Made by a program: the position numbers and the translations under genes. Under the pieces are notes generated by a model that did not search any database, was not told where the DNA came from, and saw only the letters and a program-made list of their open reading frames with translations. From positions 248,001 to 312,000 of the forward strand of contig CAXXOH010000002.1 of assembly GCA_963675185.2 (NCBI GenBank): a stretch of DNA of 64,000 bases, written 5' to 3'. The DNA comes from Ilyobacter_A sp963675185 (GTDB taxonomy: Bacteria > Fusobacteriota > Fusobacteriia > Fusobacteriales > Fusobacteriaceae). Below, piece after piece: positions 1-8,741 of the stretch (its first letter is position 1; every line of letters starts with the position of its first letter).

Positions 1-707
1 ACCAATACTACCTTGTTATGCATCTGAAGTGCCGAGATCGTCCACAAATGATTTATTCCACCTTCTACCCCATGCCAAAGAGCCCTCGCCTTTTTATAGC
101 CGTTTACCATTATAAGGATCTCCTCCGAATCTAGCAAAGTACCCACCCCTACAGTAAGGGCCAAAGCTGGAACCTTCTCCACGTCACCGTCAAAAAACCT
201 GGAGTTTGCAACCCTGGTATCATATGTAAGCTCTTTATCCCTTGTCCTAGAGTTGAGCGAAGACCCAGGTTCATTGAAAGCTATATGCCCGTCTTCTCCC
301 ACTCCGCCTACAAAAAGTCTTATGCCACCGTATGAATTTATCTTTTCCTCATATCTTTTGCATTCAAGCTTTAAATCAGCTGCATTTCCGTTTAAAATAT
401 TTATGTTTTCCCTCATGATATCTATGTGATTGAAAAAGTTTTTGTACATAAAGGTGTGGTAGCTCTCCGGATGGTCCTCAGCTATGCCAACATACTCGTC
501 CATATTAAAGGTCACCACGTTTTCAAAACTCAGTATCCCATCTTTATAGAACTCTATGAGTTTTTTATACATTCCAAGTGGCGTGCTTCCTGTTGGAAGA
601 CCCAGCACAAACGGTTTCTTCTTGGTGGGTTTAAATTCAAGTATTTTTCTGGCCACATAAACCGCAGCCCAATCACCTATGTTTTTTTCTGTTATTATTA
701 GTCTCAT
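1..707 (-). CDS. nagB: Glucosamine-6-phosphate deaminase, partial (3' end outside window)
   Basis: Converts glucosamine-6-phosphate to fructose-6-phosphate and ammonia, the last step of amino-sugar catabolism in the cytoplasm. Translating the minus strand from ATG at 707 gives MRLIITEKNIGDWAAVYVA, then the phosphate-binding GLPTGSTP, catalytic NMDEY, GEDGHIAFNEPGSS and the late WHGVEGGINHLWTISALQ motif, all NagB hallmarks. The reading frame runs off the left edge with about 30 C-terminal residues missing. AAAGGGG lies upstream of the start as ribosome binding site. It is divergent from the PTS gene nagE, which supplies its substrate. An antisense frame at 426-701 is a shadow. Confidence 0.95.
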   Translation of the reverse strand, partial: MRLIITEKNIGDWAAVYVARKILEFKPTKKKPFVLGLPTGSTPLGMYKKLIEFYKDGILSFENVVTFNMDEYVGIAEDHPESYHTFMYKNFFNHIDIMRENINILNGNAADLKLECKRYEEKINSYGGIRLFVGGVGEDGHIAFNEPGSSLNSRTRDKELTYDTRVANSRFFDGDVEKVPALALTVGVGTLLDSEEILIMVNGYKKARALWHGVEGGINHLWTISALQMHNKVVL

Positions 708-1031
708 TCTTACAACACCCCTTTATTTCTTATTATAAACATATTAAATTAAACCAAAATTTATCCTTTTTTACCGACTATGCTCTTTAGTAATTTTATT
801 TTGTCATCACTGCTTTCAATTAAAGATTAACATTTCTGAAAAATCTTGTCAACGATTTTTGAAATTATTTTTCTTTTATTTTTTTGTTTTTGAAAAAAAA
901 TTTCAAAAAAAAGCTTGATTTTACTTTTTGAGTTGGAGTACAATAAAACTACGAGAGAGCAAATAGTGTTCGTTGACCGGTCGAACTTTGAGCAAGCTTG
1001 TGTTGTGTGCACTTTTAAACTTTATTCATTT

Positions 1032-1065
1032 TATAATATGACGTCAATTGTAGTATTTTAACGTC
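1032..1065 (+). promoter_or_regulatory. Probable nagE promoter / operator region
   Basis: The nagB-nagE divergent gap (708-1115) holds a TATAAT hexamer at 1032-1037 and a direct repeat ACGTC at 1041-1045 and 1061-1065, spaced 20 bp (two helical turns). A GACCGGTC palindrome lies near 976. These are candidate sites for the RpiR-family regulator encoded just downstream of nagE. No convincing -35 is seen. The rest of the gap is A/T tracts. Confidence 0.35.
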
Positions 1066-1115
1066 GTAAAACTTGATAAATTAGCATAATTTAAAATTTC
1101 CAGGAGGTATATTTT

Positions 1116-2477
1116 ATGTTTAGTAAATTTCAACAGTTAGGTAAAGCGCTAATGTTACCAGTTGCAGTTCTTCCGATTGCTGCGATACTTTTGAGGCTTG
1201 GGGTATTGTGGAATATTCCTTTTATAACTTCTTCCGGTGCTGCTATATTTGACAACTTGGCAATACTTTTCGGGATAGGGGTTGCAGTCGGGATGGCAAA
1301 AGATAATGCAGGAGCTGCTGGGCTTGCCGGGGCTGTGGGCCATTTCGTAATTGTATCAGGCGCTAAAGCTATAAACGCTGATATAAACATGGGTGTATTA
1401 TCCGGTATAGTCGGGGGACTTGTTGCGGGTTATATGTATAACAAGTACCATAAGATCGCTCTGCCTGAGTGGCTTGGATTCTTTGGAGGCAGAAGGTTTG
1501 TTCCTATAATAACTTCTCTGGTCTGCATTATTTTAGCTGCTATTTTTGGTTACGTTTGGCCTGTAATTCAGGTAGGAATAGATGCTGCGGGTAGATGGAT
1601 GATAGCTTCCGGTTCCATTGGTCTCTTTTCATACGGCACTCTAAATAGACTTCTAATCCCAACCGGTCTACACCACGTAATCAATTCTATTGCTTGGTTT
1701 GTGTTTGGTGAGTTTAATGGCGCAACCGGAGATCTCAACAGGTTCTTTGCAGGTGATCCACAAGCAGGAGTCTTCATGGCAGGATTTTTCCCTATTATGA
1801 TATTCGGCCTTCCAGCTGCAGCGCTTGCAATGTACACGGCTGCTAAGAAAGAAAATAAAAAAATGATTGCAGGTATGCTGTTCTCGGTTGCCTTCACCTC
1901 TTTCCTAACTGGTGTTACTGAACCTATAGAATTTATGTTTATGTTTCTTGCTCCGGTACTTTACGTAATTCACACTCTACTCATGGGGGTTTCAATGGCG
2001 GTTTTAAATATTCTCGGTGTCAAACATGGATTCGGTTTCTCAGGTGGAGCCATCGACTACTTCTTAAATCTGGGTATATCTACAAAAGGGTTGCTGATCA
2101 TACCTGTCGGGCTAGCATTTGCAGCACTCTATTACTCGGTATTCCTTTTCTTTATAAAAAAATTCAACCTGCAAACCCCAGGTAGGGAGGCAGTGGAAGA
2201 GTTCGCTTACCTGAACAAGGTCATAGAAGAGGAGAGTGTCGAGCTCGCCGAGAAATATTTAGAGGTTCTTGGAGGAGCAGAAAATATGGTTTCCATAGAT
2301 TCCTGTATAACAAGGCTTAGACTTGAGGTGAAAAACGTAGATATAATCGAAGAGAGTAAGCTAAAAACATTGGGCGCAAAGGGGGTTATAAAACCAGGAA
2401 AAAATAGCATCCAAGTCGTACTGGGTGCAAAGGCTGAGATAATAGCCCAGGATCTAAGAAAACTTCTGAACAAATAA
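1116..2477 (+). CDS. nagE: PTS N-acetylglucosamine-specific EIICB component
   Basis: Membrane sugar transporter that takes up N-acetylglucosamine and phosphorylates it. Residues 1-370 are the glucose-family EIIC domain with many hydrophobic helices and the TGVTEPIEFMFMFLAP motif. Residues about 385-453 are an EIIB domain with the phospho-Cys in SIDSCITRLRL (C397). There is no EIIA domain, so EIIA must come from another gene (E. coli NagE is a longer CBA fusion). Start ATG has AGGAGG eight bases upstream. It is followed by a strong terminator shared with the convergent regulator gene. Glucose or glucosamine as substrate cannot be excluded, but nagB next door favours GlcNAc. Confidence 0.9.
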   Translation: MFSKFQQLGKALMLPVAVLPIAAILLRLGVLWNIPFITSSGAAIFDNLAILFGIGVAVGMAKDNAGAAGLAGAVGHFVIVSGAKAINADINMGVLSGIVGGLVAGYMYNKYHKIALPEWLGFFGGRRFVPIITSLVCIILAAIFGYVWPVIQVGIDAAGRWMIASGSIGLFSYGTLNRLLIPTGLHHVINSIAWFVFGEFNGATGDLNRFFAGDPQAGVFMAGFFPIMIFGLPAAALAMYTAAKKENKKMIAGMLFSVAFTSFLTGVTEPIEFMFMFLAPVLYVIHTLLMGVSMAVLNILGVKHGFGFSGGAIDYFLNLGISTKGLLIIPVGLAFAALYYSVFLFFIKKFNLQTPGREAVEEFAYLNKVIEEESVELAEKYLEVLGGAENMVSIDSCITRLRLEVKNVDIIEESKLKTLGAKGVIKPGKNSIQVVLGAKAEIIAQDLRKLLNK

Positions 2478-2479
2478 AC

Positions 2480-2509
2480 AAAGGCCGACGCTTTAAAACG
2501 TCGGCCTTT
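2480..2509. terminator. Bidirectional terminator between nagE and rpiR
   Basis: Perfect 11-bp stem AAAGGCCGACG / CGTCGGCCTTT (2480-2490 / 2499-2509) with T-rich flank. It overlaps the stop codon of the convergent RpiR gene. Confidence 0.9.
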
Positions 2510-3368
2510 ATTTTAATTTTAGTTCTTTTACCAATTCACTACTCATATCTATATACTCCAAGGCTTTTTCTGGATATTTTTTAGTCAGTCCTATAAAAAT
2601 CATGTCTATCACTGTCAGCTGTGCTATCCTAGATGATATGGCAGAAGACCTAAAAGACACCTCCTCGGCAAGTGTATGCAACTTTACATCAGCTAATTCA
2701 CTCAGTGTGTTATCTGATAGTTTTGTTAGAGTTATTATTTTAGCTCCGATTTCTTTAGCTTTCTTCACACCCAAATAGGTCTCTAAAGTCTTTCCGCTGT
2801 GGCTGATTGCAAATACTGAATCCTGCGGAGTAAGGGACGATAGATTGGCTAACTGCACATGGGGATCTATTTCAAAAACCGCATTCTTCCCTATTTTTAG
2901 AAGTTTGTATAAAAAATCTTTTGCCACAAGTGCTGAAAAACCTATCCCTAAAAGAAATATCCTTTTGGATCCGTCTAATATATCTACAACCTCTTCTAAC
3001 GTTTCCCATTTTAATATTTTCACAGTATCTTTTATGGCCCCTATATTTTCATAAGCTATCTTATCCCTTATATCCTCATAAGTATCATCTATACTAATCT
3101 TATCGTGTATTACTTTCCTCTCACTCTTTATAGCCTTTGCCTTTGCAAGTGTTGCACTTAGTGCTATTTTAAAATCAGGAAATCCAGAGTATCCGATTTT
3201 TTTTGAAAATCTAGTTATTGTAGCCTGACTTATGCCTGTTCTTTCGGATAGTTTTTGGGTATTTAAATTTTTTACTTCCTCTAAGTTCTCCAATATATAT
3301 TCAGATAGTTGCTTTTCTTTTTTTGTCAATTCATTACTAAATTCCCTCATTTTAACAATACAATCCAT
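2508..3368 (-). CDS. MurR/RpiR family transcriptional regulator
   Basis: Sugar-phosphate-responsive DNA-binding regulator. The N-terminal about 75 residues are an HTH_6 domain (LSERTGISQATITRFSKKIGYSGF), followed by a SIS sugar-isomerase fold (about residues 105-240, with LLGIGFSALVAKDF and SHSGKTLET). An ATG at 3368 is preceded by AGGGGGAG, so the protein starts MDCIVKMREF rather than at an upstream in-frame codon. A TTGCTG-17-TATAAT promoter lies directly upstream. The position beside nagE/nagB suggests it controls amino-sugar use; the ligand is inferred, not shown. Confidence 0.88.
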   Translation of the reverse strand: MDCIVKMREFSNELTKKEKQLSEYILENLEEVKNLNTQKLSERTGISQATITRFSKKIGYSGFPDFKIALSATLAKAKAIKSERKVIHDKISIDDTYEDIRDKIAYENIGAIKDTVKILKWETLEEVVDILDGSKRIFLLGIGFSALVAKDFLYKLLKIGKNAVFEIDPHVQLANLSSLTPQDSVFAISHSGKTLETYLGVKKAKEIGAKIITLTKLSDNTLSELADVKLHTLAEEVSFRSSAISSRIAQLTVIDMIFIGLTKKYPEKALEYIDMSSELVKELKLK

Positions 3369-3387
3369 AAAACTCCCCCTTTTTTTT

Positions 3388-3416
3388 ATTATAAGGGATT
3401 TATATACATACAGCAA
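3388..3416 (-). promoter_or_regulatory. Promoter of the RpiR gene
   Basis: On the minus strand TTGCTG (3416-3411), 17-bp spacer, TATAAT (3393-3388), 20 bp before the start codon. Confidence 0.7.
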
Positions 3417-3475
3417 GATAAACTTCCACATTTTTAGAAATTCGGCGCAATTTTTATTTAAGATTTTATGTTAAA

Positions 3476-5269
3476 TCAGTACCTATCAAGATCATAACAA
3501 CTGTTTCTGTGGCATTCCAAATATTTTTCAGCACTAACTTGAACGGAGTTCAAAGGTATATTATTCCAGTTTAATTTTTCAGGAGTTTTAAATATATGAA
3601 AATATTCCCTTTCAAGCATGACCTTTATGTTATAAAAGTCGAATTTAAATGGATCTAAGAAATCTGTACTTACAGCTTCCTGTTCCTCTTTCAACAAAAT
3701 CCCCTTTCTTTTTAAAGCCAGCTCGGCAACACTTAGACTGCACGGTATTGGCTGATCAAAAAATTCAGCTTCCACATCGCCAAAAACTTCATTTCTATTC
3801 TCCAACCAGATTCCGTTCGCTTTGAAACGAAGCAGCTCCCTTGAAAATTTCAAGAGTCCCTCTTCGTATTCTCCAAGCTCCTCATATAAAAAACTCAAAA
3901 GCAGTGTTACAGCCGAGTAGTCTTCCATATAAACTTTTTTGCCGATATCTCCCTCTATCGAATTATGATAAAGCAGCCCATCTTTAAAGTTTTTCTCCAG
4001 TAGCTCGTCATATATCTTTTTGGCTTTTTGCAAATAGCCACTCTCTCCAAAATATCTATAGGCATTCACGTATGCCACTCCCAAAAGAGCGTTCCAAGAT
4101 GTGATTACCTTTTTATCCACAAAAGCTTGCCTCCTTCTGTCCCTTAATTTTATCAGTTTATCCTCCAGTTTATCCAAAGCGTCGTCTACCTTTATATCCT
4201 TTTTCACCAAGTGGTTTTTCCCCGAGAAGTTTCCCACAACACTTATATCGTAGTGCTCCTTGAAAACTTCAAACTCCTCAGAGCTTAAGGCTTCTTCAAG
4301 CTCCTGATAGCTCCACAAATAGACGCCTCCTTCTATGTGGTCGGTATCAGCATCTATTCCACTGTAGTAGAGGCCATCGCTGGTTTCAAAGTATTTTTCC
4401 AGGCATTTCACAATTTTAAAAGCTGTTTTTTTATAGATATCTTTTTTAAAAAGTCTGTATGACAAAGAAAAATTCCAAAGCATCATGGCCTGATCGTAAA
4501 GCATTTTTTCAAAATGTGGAATCTCAAAATTTTCCCCAATGCAATATCTGAAAAATCCTCCACCCAGGTGATCCTGCAGACCTCTTTTGCAAAATATATC
4601 CAAAAGGCTTGTCGAGATATCGCCCAAGGTTTTACTCCCACTCTCAGAATAAAAATATAGCATGAACTGCAAGGTTGAGTGGTTTGGGAATTTGTTGTTC
4701 CCTAAAAAACCCCCGTATACGTAGTCATACCCGTCTCGTAAAATTTTTACAATTCTCTCTTTTTTCACACTGTTTTTTTCGTATAGATTTACAAAACTAA
4801 ACTTGGTCAGTTCCCCACTGTTTTCTTCATAAAAATCCTTTATTTTTTCAAGGAGTTCCAAAAAAGATATTACATTTCCGGTACTTTTGCTAGGCATATA
4901 GGTACACGCAAATATAGGCTCAAGATTTGGACTTAAGAAAACATTAAGCGGCCACCCGGTCGGCCCGCCTACCCGTATGGAAAAATTCATAAACAATTGA
5001 TTCAAATCTGGATTTTCCTCTTTGTCTGCCTTTATGCAAACAAAATTCTCATTTAAGTAGTTAGCCACCTTGATATCTGAAAATGAGTCTTTTGCCATTT
5101 CATGGCACCAATGACAGGTGGAATACCCTATAGATATAAAAACCAGTTTCTTGTTCTCACTGGCATACTGCAAGACTTCCTCGCTGAATTCCTGCCACCA
5201 TATAGGGTTGCTTTTATGCTGGTTTAAATACGGTGATTTCGATTTATCTAAATTATTTTTTCCGTACAT
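3476..5269 (-). CDS. DUF255 / YyaL-SSP411 family thioredoxin-fold protein
   Basis: Cytoplasmic protein of the spermatogenesis-associated protein 20 / YyaL family: an N-terminal thioredoxin-like domain (GYSTCHWCHEMAKDSF, CxxC at C52/C55) followed by an N-acylglucosamine 2-epimerase-like (alpha/alpha)6 barrel (HLGGGFFRYC, PHFEKMLYDQA motifs). At 597 aa it is somewhat shorter than the usual about 680. The biochemical role of the family is not established; a redox or sugar-related function is often suggested. Start ATG has GGGGGAAA upstream. It stands alone, between the RpiR gene and an intergenic repeat. Confidence 0.85.
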   Translation of the reverse strand: MYGKNNLDKSKSPYLNQHKSNPIWWQEFSEEVLQYASENKKLVFISIGYSTCHWCHEMAKDSFSDIKVANYLNENFVCIKADKEENPDLNQLFMNFSIRVGGPTGWPLNVFLSPNLEPIFACTYMPSKSTGNVISFLELLEKIKDFYEENSGELTKFSFVNLYEKNSVKKERIVKILRDGYDYVYGGFLGNNKFPNHSTLQFMLYFYSESGSKTLGDISTSLLDIFCKRGLQDHLGGGFFRYCIGENFEIPHFEKMLYDQAMMLWNFSLSYRLFKKDIYKKTAFKIVKCLEKYFETSDGLYYSGIDADTDHIEGGVYLWSYQELEEALSSEEFEVFKEHYDISVVGNFSGKNHLVKKDIKVDDALDKLEDKLIKLRDRRRQAFVDKKVITSWNALLGVAYVNAYRYFGESGYLQKAKKIYDELLEKNFKDGLLYHNSIEGDIGKKVYMEDYSAVTLLLSFLYEELGEYEEGLLKFSRELLRFKANGIWLENRNEVFGDVEAEFFDQPIPCSLSVAELALKRKGILLKEEQEAVSTDFLDPFKFDFYNIKVMLEREYFHIFKTPEKLNWNNIPLNSVQVSAEKYLECHRNSCYDLDRY

Positions 5270-5391
5270 CTGCTTTCCCCCATTTTGTTTTCTTTTTTCT
5301 AATTTTCGTGAAATTCATAAAATTCCTTTTATAAATGGCTACCACTATTTTCCCATTTGATATAAATTACTGAATTTATTCGAAAACCTTC

Positions 5392-5630
5392 TTTAGACAC
5401 AGAGCTTCACAAAGATTTTAAACATGAGGCGCACAGAGAAGACCTTTTAAAAATAATTTTTTGTCACGAATCTTCACGGATCACACGAATCGATTAAAAT
5501 TTCTAGGCTATGCTTTATTTGCATATCTTTGTTTATTTTTCCTCTGCGAAACTCTTTATTCTCCTCTGTGTCACTCTGTGACCTAAATATCTTTTATTAG
5601 TGTCCATTCGTGCGATTTGTGACAAAAAAT
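5392..5630. repeat. Dispersed intergenic repeat, copy 1
   Basis: The 460-bp gap 5270-5729 carries no gene. It contains a unit starting TTTTTTGTCACGAATCTTC at about 5458 and ending GTGACAAAAAA at about 5631, so its ends are inverted repeats. Inside are CTCTGCGAAACTC and CTCTGTGTCACTCTGTGA, and imperfect reverse copies of these lie to the left (CACAGAG at about 5399 and about 5433). A diverged direct copy lies at 61812-62035. Likely a nonautonomous palindromic element or structured repeat of unknown function. Confidence 0.7.
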
Positions 5631-5668
5631 GCTTTTCACTATCGACTTTAGATAAATTCAATATTTTA

Positions 5669-5706
5669 ACAAAAAATAAAAAGAAGAAGGAGGCTCCTTC
5701 TTCTTC
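5669..5706 (-). terminator. Terminator of the pan operon
   Basis: Stem AAGAAGAAGGA / TCCTTCTTCTT around a GGC loop at 5681-5705. On the minus strand it is followed by a U-rich tract (TTTATTTTTTG). Confidence 0.75.
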
Positions 5707-5729
5707 TTTAAAAATTTAATTTTTCACCC

Positions 5730-6113
5730 TTAAACAAGCCTACCATGTTTTTCATAGTTTGCTATTTTTTCAATCTTGTTGTCGTCGTCTACGAATACTA
5801 CAGTAGGCTTATACGTTTTTAGCTCATCTTCCATTAGTGTGCAATAAGCCATTATGATTATCTTGTCATTCTTCTGCACCATTCTTGCAGCGGCACCATT
5901 TAAGCAAATTATCCCACTTCCAGGCTCTCCAGCTATAACATAAGTCTCGAATCTGGCTCCATTATTGATGTCTACTATATGAACCTTTTCGTATTCCAAT
6001 ATTCCAGAAGCCTTCATTAAGTCTTCATCAATTGTTATACTTCCAACATACTCAAGGTCAGCTTGCGTAACCGTAGCCCTGTGTATTTTCCCTTTTAACA
6101 TATTTAATATCAT
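5730..6113 (-). CDS. panD: Aspartate 1-decarboxylase
   Basis: Makes beta-alanine from aspartate for pantothenate synthesis, using a pyruvoyl group formed by self-cleavage between Gly24 and Ser25. The expected cleavage site VGSITIDEDL is present with G24-S25, after the conserved start MILNMLKGKIHRATVTQADL. Full length (127 aa). Last gene of panG-panB-panC-panD; 18 bp after panC with its own RBS (GAGGTGG). Confidence 0.97.
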   Translation of the reverse strand: MILNMLKGKIHRATVTQADLEYVGSITIDEDLMKASGILEYEKVHIVDINNGARFETYVIAGEPGSGIICLNGAAARMVQKNDKIIIMAYCTLMEDELKTYKPTVVFVDDDNKIEKIANYEKHGRLV

Positions 6114-6131
6114 TTATTCCACCTCTATTTT

Positions 6132-6986
6132 TTAAACTTCAAAAGTTAAATTATCGATTAATCTTGTTTTTCCGATAAACACCGCCATTGCTATGAGCAC
6201 GTCGTTTTCTACCTGTTCTACTTTTCCCAGGCTTTTAGCATCTACAACCTCTATGTAATCCACTTTGGCCAACTTTTCTTCCTCTATCTTATCTATTGCA
6301 AACTCCACGAGTGCCTTCGCATCCTTTTCTCCCGCCTTAAGTTTTGCCTCCATAAGCTTAAGTGTATTAGAAAGGACAAGAGCCGACTTCCTTTCATCTG
6401 TGCTTAAATAGGTGTTTCTAGAGCTCTTAGCCAGCCCATCTTCTTCTCTTACAATATCGCATGCTATTACTTCTATGTCAAAATTCAAATCTTTTACCAT
6501 TTTTTGAATTATAGCCAGCTGTTGGGCATCCTTTTTACCAAAATAAGCCCTATCCGCCTTTACTATGTTAAACAGTTTGCTTACAACGGTGCATACACCA
6601 CGAAAATGACCTTCACGCTTAGCTCCGCAGAGCCCCCTGTCCAGCTTCTCCACGTTCACATATGTCAGTATCTCCTCAGGGTACATCTCTTCAACTTCAG
6701 GATTGAATATCACATGCGCACCGGCTTCTTTAGACTTTTTCTTGTCCATATCAAGATCTCTCGGGTATGTTGCCAGATCTTCGTTTGCCCCGAACTGTAT
6801 AGGATTAACAAATACACTTACCACAACCCTGTCATTTTGCTCGGCTGCAGCTTTTATTAGACTTTGATGTCCTTCGTGAAGATAACCCATGGTAGGAATT
6901 AAGCCCACGGTTAACCCCTGCTTCTTCCACTCTTTCACTATATTTCTAATTTCAGAAGTCGTTTTTACAACCATTATCTCTTCCAT
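6132..6986 (-). CDS. panC: Pantothenate synthetase
   Basis: ATP-dependent ligation of pantoate and beta-alanine. Contains the nucleotide-binding PTMGYLHEGHQSLI (HIGH-type), FVNPIQFG, the YFGKKDAQQ loop and SSRNTYLS. Standard length (284 aa). Two possible starts, MEEIMVVKT (ATG 6986) and MVVKT (ATG 6974); GGCGGCGG precedes the first. Lies 13 bp behind panB in the same operon. Confidence 0.96.
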   Translation of the reverse strand: MEEIMVVKTTSEIRNIVKEWKKQGLTVGLIPTMGYLHEGHQSLIKAAAEQNDRVVVSVFVNPIQFGANEDLATYPRDLDMDKKKSKEAGAHVIFNPEVEEMYPEEILTYVNVEKLDRGLCGAKREGHFRGVCTVVSKLFNIVKADRAYFGKKDAQQLAIIQKMVKDLNFDIEVIACDIVREEDGLAKSSRNTYLSTDERKSALVLSNTLKLMEAKLKAGEKDAKALVEFAIDKIEEEKLAKVDYIEVVDAKSLGKVEQVENDVLIAMAVFIGKTRLIDNLTFEV

Positions 6987-6999
6987 CTATCCGCCGCCT

Positions 7000-7827
7000 T
7001 TAATATAATTTTTCTAAAACTTCATCGTTTATTTTGAAGGTGTGCTCTTCAGCAGGGAAAGAGCCACTCTTCACTTCTTCCACATACTTTTCAAAGCCTT
7101 CCTTTATCTGTTCACCAATATTAGCAAAGGTCTTTACAAATTTTGGTTTAAAACCGGAAAACATATTCAGCATATCGTGGTAAACCAAGACCTGTCCGTC
7201 GCATTCGTTGCCGGAACCTATTCCTATTGTAGGTACGGAGATCTCTTTGCTAATAAGCTCGGCAAGCTTGGCAGGAACGCACTCTAGAACTATAGAAAAT
7301 ACTCCCGCCTCTTCCAATTTTTTGGCGTCTTCTATTAGCTTCTTCGCTGCTTCCTCAGTTTTGCCCTGTACCTTAAATCCACCCATTACATTTACAGACT
7401 GCGGTGTAAGCCCCAAATGCCCCATAACAGGTATCTGAGCCCTCACTATGGCTTTTATAGTATCCACCATTTCAGCTCCGCCTTCTAGTTTAACTGCCGT
7501 TGCTCCGGTTTCTTTTATGATTCTTCCGGCATTTACAACTGCGCTTTCTGTACTCACTTGATAGGACATAAACGGCATGTCCACCACAACCATAGTGTTC
7601 TTAGCACCCCTGACAACCGCCTTTGAATGGTGTATCATGTCCTCCATTGTAACCGAGAGGGTATTTTCATAGCCCAGGCAGACCATCCCCAGAGAATCCC
7701 CCACCAGGATTGAATCTATACTGCTTTCATCCATAAGCTTTGCTATTGAATAGTCATAAGCTGTCAAGACTGTTAGTTTCTCCCCTTTTTCTTTTGCTTT
7801 AAAAAAATCCGTAACAGTGGTCTTCAT
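7000..7827 (-). CDS. panB: 3-methyl-2-oxobutanoate hydroxymethyltransferase
   Basis: First committed step of pantoate synthesis: transfers a hydroxymethyl group from 5,10-methylene-THF to ketoisovalerate. Motifs LTAYDYSIAKLMDES, LVGDSLGMV, VKLEGG and GHLGLTPQSVN are diagnostic; 275 aa is full length. The ATG overlaps the TGA stop of the upstream gene (ATGA), with AAGGAGG inside the end of that gene, indicating translational coupling. Confidence 0.97.
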   Translation of the reverse strand: MKTTVTDFFKAKEKGEKLTVLTAYDYSIAKLMDESSIDSILVGDSLGMVCLGYENTLSVTMEDMIHHSKAVVRGAKNTMVVVDMPFMSYQVSTESAVVNAGRIIKETGATAVKLEGGAEMVDTIKAIVRAQIPVMGHLGLTPQSVNVMGGFKVQGKTEEAAKKLIEDAKKLEEAGVFSIVLECVPAKLAELISKEISVPTIGIGSGNECDGQVLVYHDMLNMFSGFKPKFVKTFANIGEQIKEGFEKYVEEVKSGSFPAEEHTFKINDEVLEKLY

Positions 7828-8660
7828 TGTTGCCTCCTTAAATATTCATCCAACTCATAGTATCGCTCTTTCCCGTTTTTCCTCTCGGCCATCTCAACGA
7901 GGTTAAGAGAGAAAGCTTTATACAGAGGAATATCCGCGTCAGGTATTGCCTTTAGATGTTTTTCTATGGTGCCTATATCCCCTCTTTCAATTGGACCGGT
8001 CAATGAATCTTCAAAGCTCTTTTTGCTTATGTTATCTATATTGAGTTTTATAAGCGGCAGCAAGGCTTCTTTCGCAACATCCCTGTCCACGCCGCACCCT
8101 TCCAAATAGGACACTCCTTTTTCAATCAAGGATAGCACCAAATTAGATACCATTACATTAGAAAGATGGTAAAGAGGCTTCTTATCCTTTTCTATCTGAA
8201 AGACCTTATTTCCAAGAGACTCAATCATAGCTTTTAGCTCATCCACCCTCTCCCTGCTTCCCTCAAGAGAAAAAACAGCACTACTCAGGCTTTTATAGGT
8301 GGTGAATTTATCCGAAAAGGGGAACATAGGATGCAGCGAGTAGCTGTACACCCCAGGAGCGTAAATTGCATCACTTGTAAGCGAACCGCTTGTGTGCAGA
8401 AATATTTTTCCCTCTATATTTAATTTATTGATAAAATTCCATACTTCGGATATCTGATCATCGTTTACAGTTATGAAAACAGCATCACTTAAATTCACCA
8501 GTTCCTCAATCTCCATCGAGTCTACCCCTATAAATTCAGCGGCTACGTTAGCGGAACTTTTACTCCTGCTGTAATAGCCCACGATTTTCAGCCCCCCGTC
8601 TTTAAAATATTTCCCTAGTGATACCCCGACCTTTCCTGCACCTATAAACCCTATTTTCAT
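7824..8660 (-). CDS. panG: Rossmann / DUF2520 oxidoreductase, probable ketopantoate reductase (PanG type)
   Basis: N-terminal Rossmann fold with GFIGAGKVGVSLG (residues about 4-16), a middle segment HTSGSLTSD, SYSLHPMFPF, then a helical DUF2520 C-terminal domain (SNVMVSNLVLSLIEKG, LTGPIERGD). This is the architecture of the family reported as an alternative ketopantoate reductase, PanG, in bacteria lacking PanE. First gene of the pan operon and coupled to panB by ATGA, which supports NADPH-dependent reduction of ketopantoate to pantoate. ATG at 8660 has GGAGG five bases upstream; a TTG at 8663 is less likely. Function inferred from context and family. Confidence 0.82.
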   Translation of the reverse strand: MKIGFIGAGKVGVSLGKYFKDGGLKIVGYYSRSKSSANVAAEFIGVDSMEIEELVNLSDAVFITVNDDQISEVWNFINKLNIEGKIFLHTSGSLTSDAIYAPGVYSYSLHPMFPFSDKFTTYKSLSSAVFSLEGSRERVDELKAMIESLGNKVFQIEKDKKPLYHLSNVMVSNLVLSLIEKGVSYLEGCGVDRDVAKEALLPLIKLNIDNISKKSFEDSLTGPIERGDIGTIEKHLKAIPDADIPLYKAFSLNLVEMAERKNGKERYYELDEYLRRQQ

Positions 8661-8683
8661 CAAAACCTCCAGCTCAATTTACC

Positions 8684-8693
8684 ACTAGCTAGT
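8684..8693. promoter_or_regulatory. Palindrome ACTAGCTAGT upstream of the pan operon
   Basis: A perfect 10-bp palindrome in the 81-bp gap between the MarR gene and panG. It could be an operator for the adjacent MarR protein or a promoter-proximal site. No spacing evidence confirms it. Confidence 0.3.
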
Positions 8694-8741
8694 TATATAT
8701 CAATTAGTACCATATTGGCTAAAAAAATTTTCATTTATATA

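Noticed and set aside
426..701. 91-codon plus-strand frame at the left end
   Set aside because: Antisense to nagB, which has clear family motifs.
827..1012. 61-codon minus-strand frame in the nagB-nagE gap
   Set aside because: Composed of A/T tracts, no RBS, lies in a promoter region.
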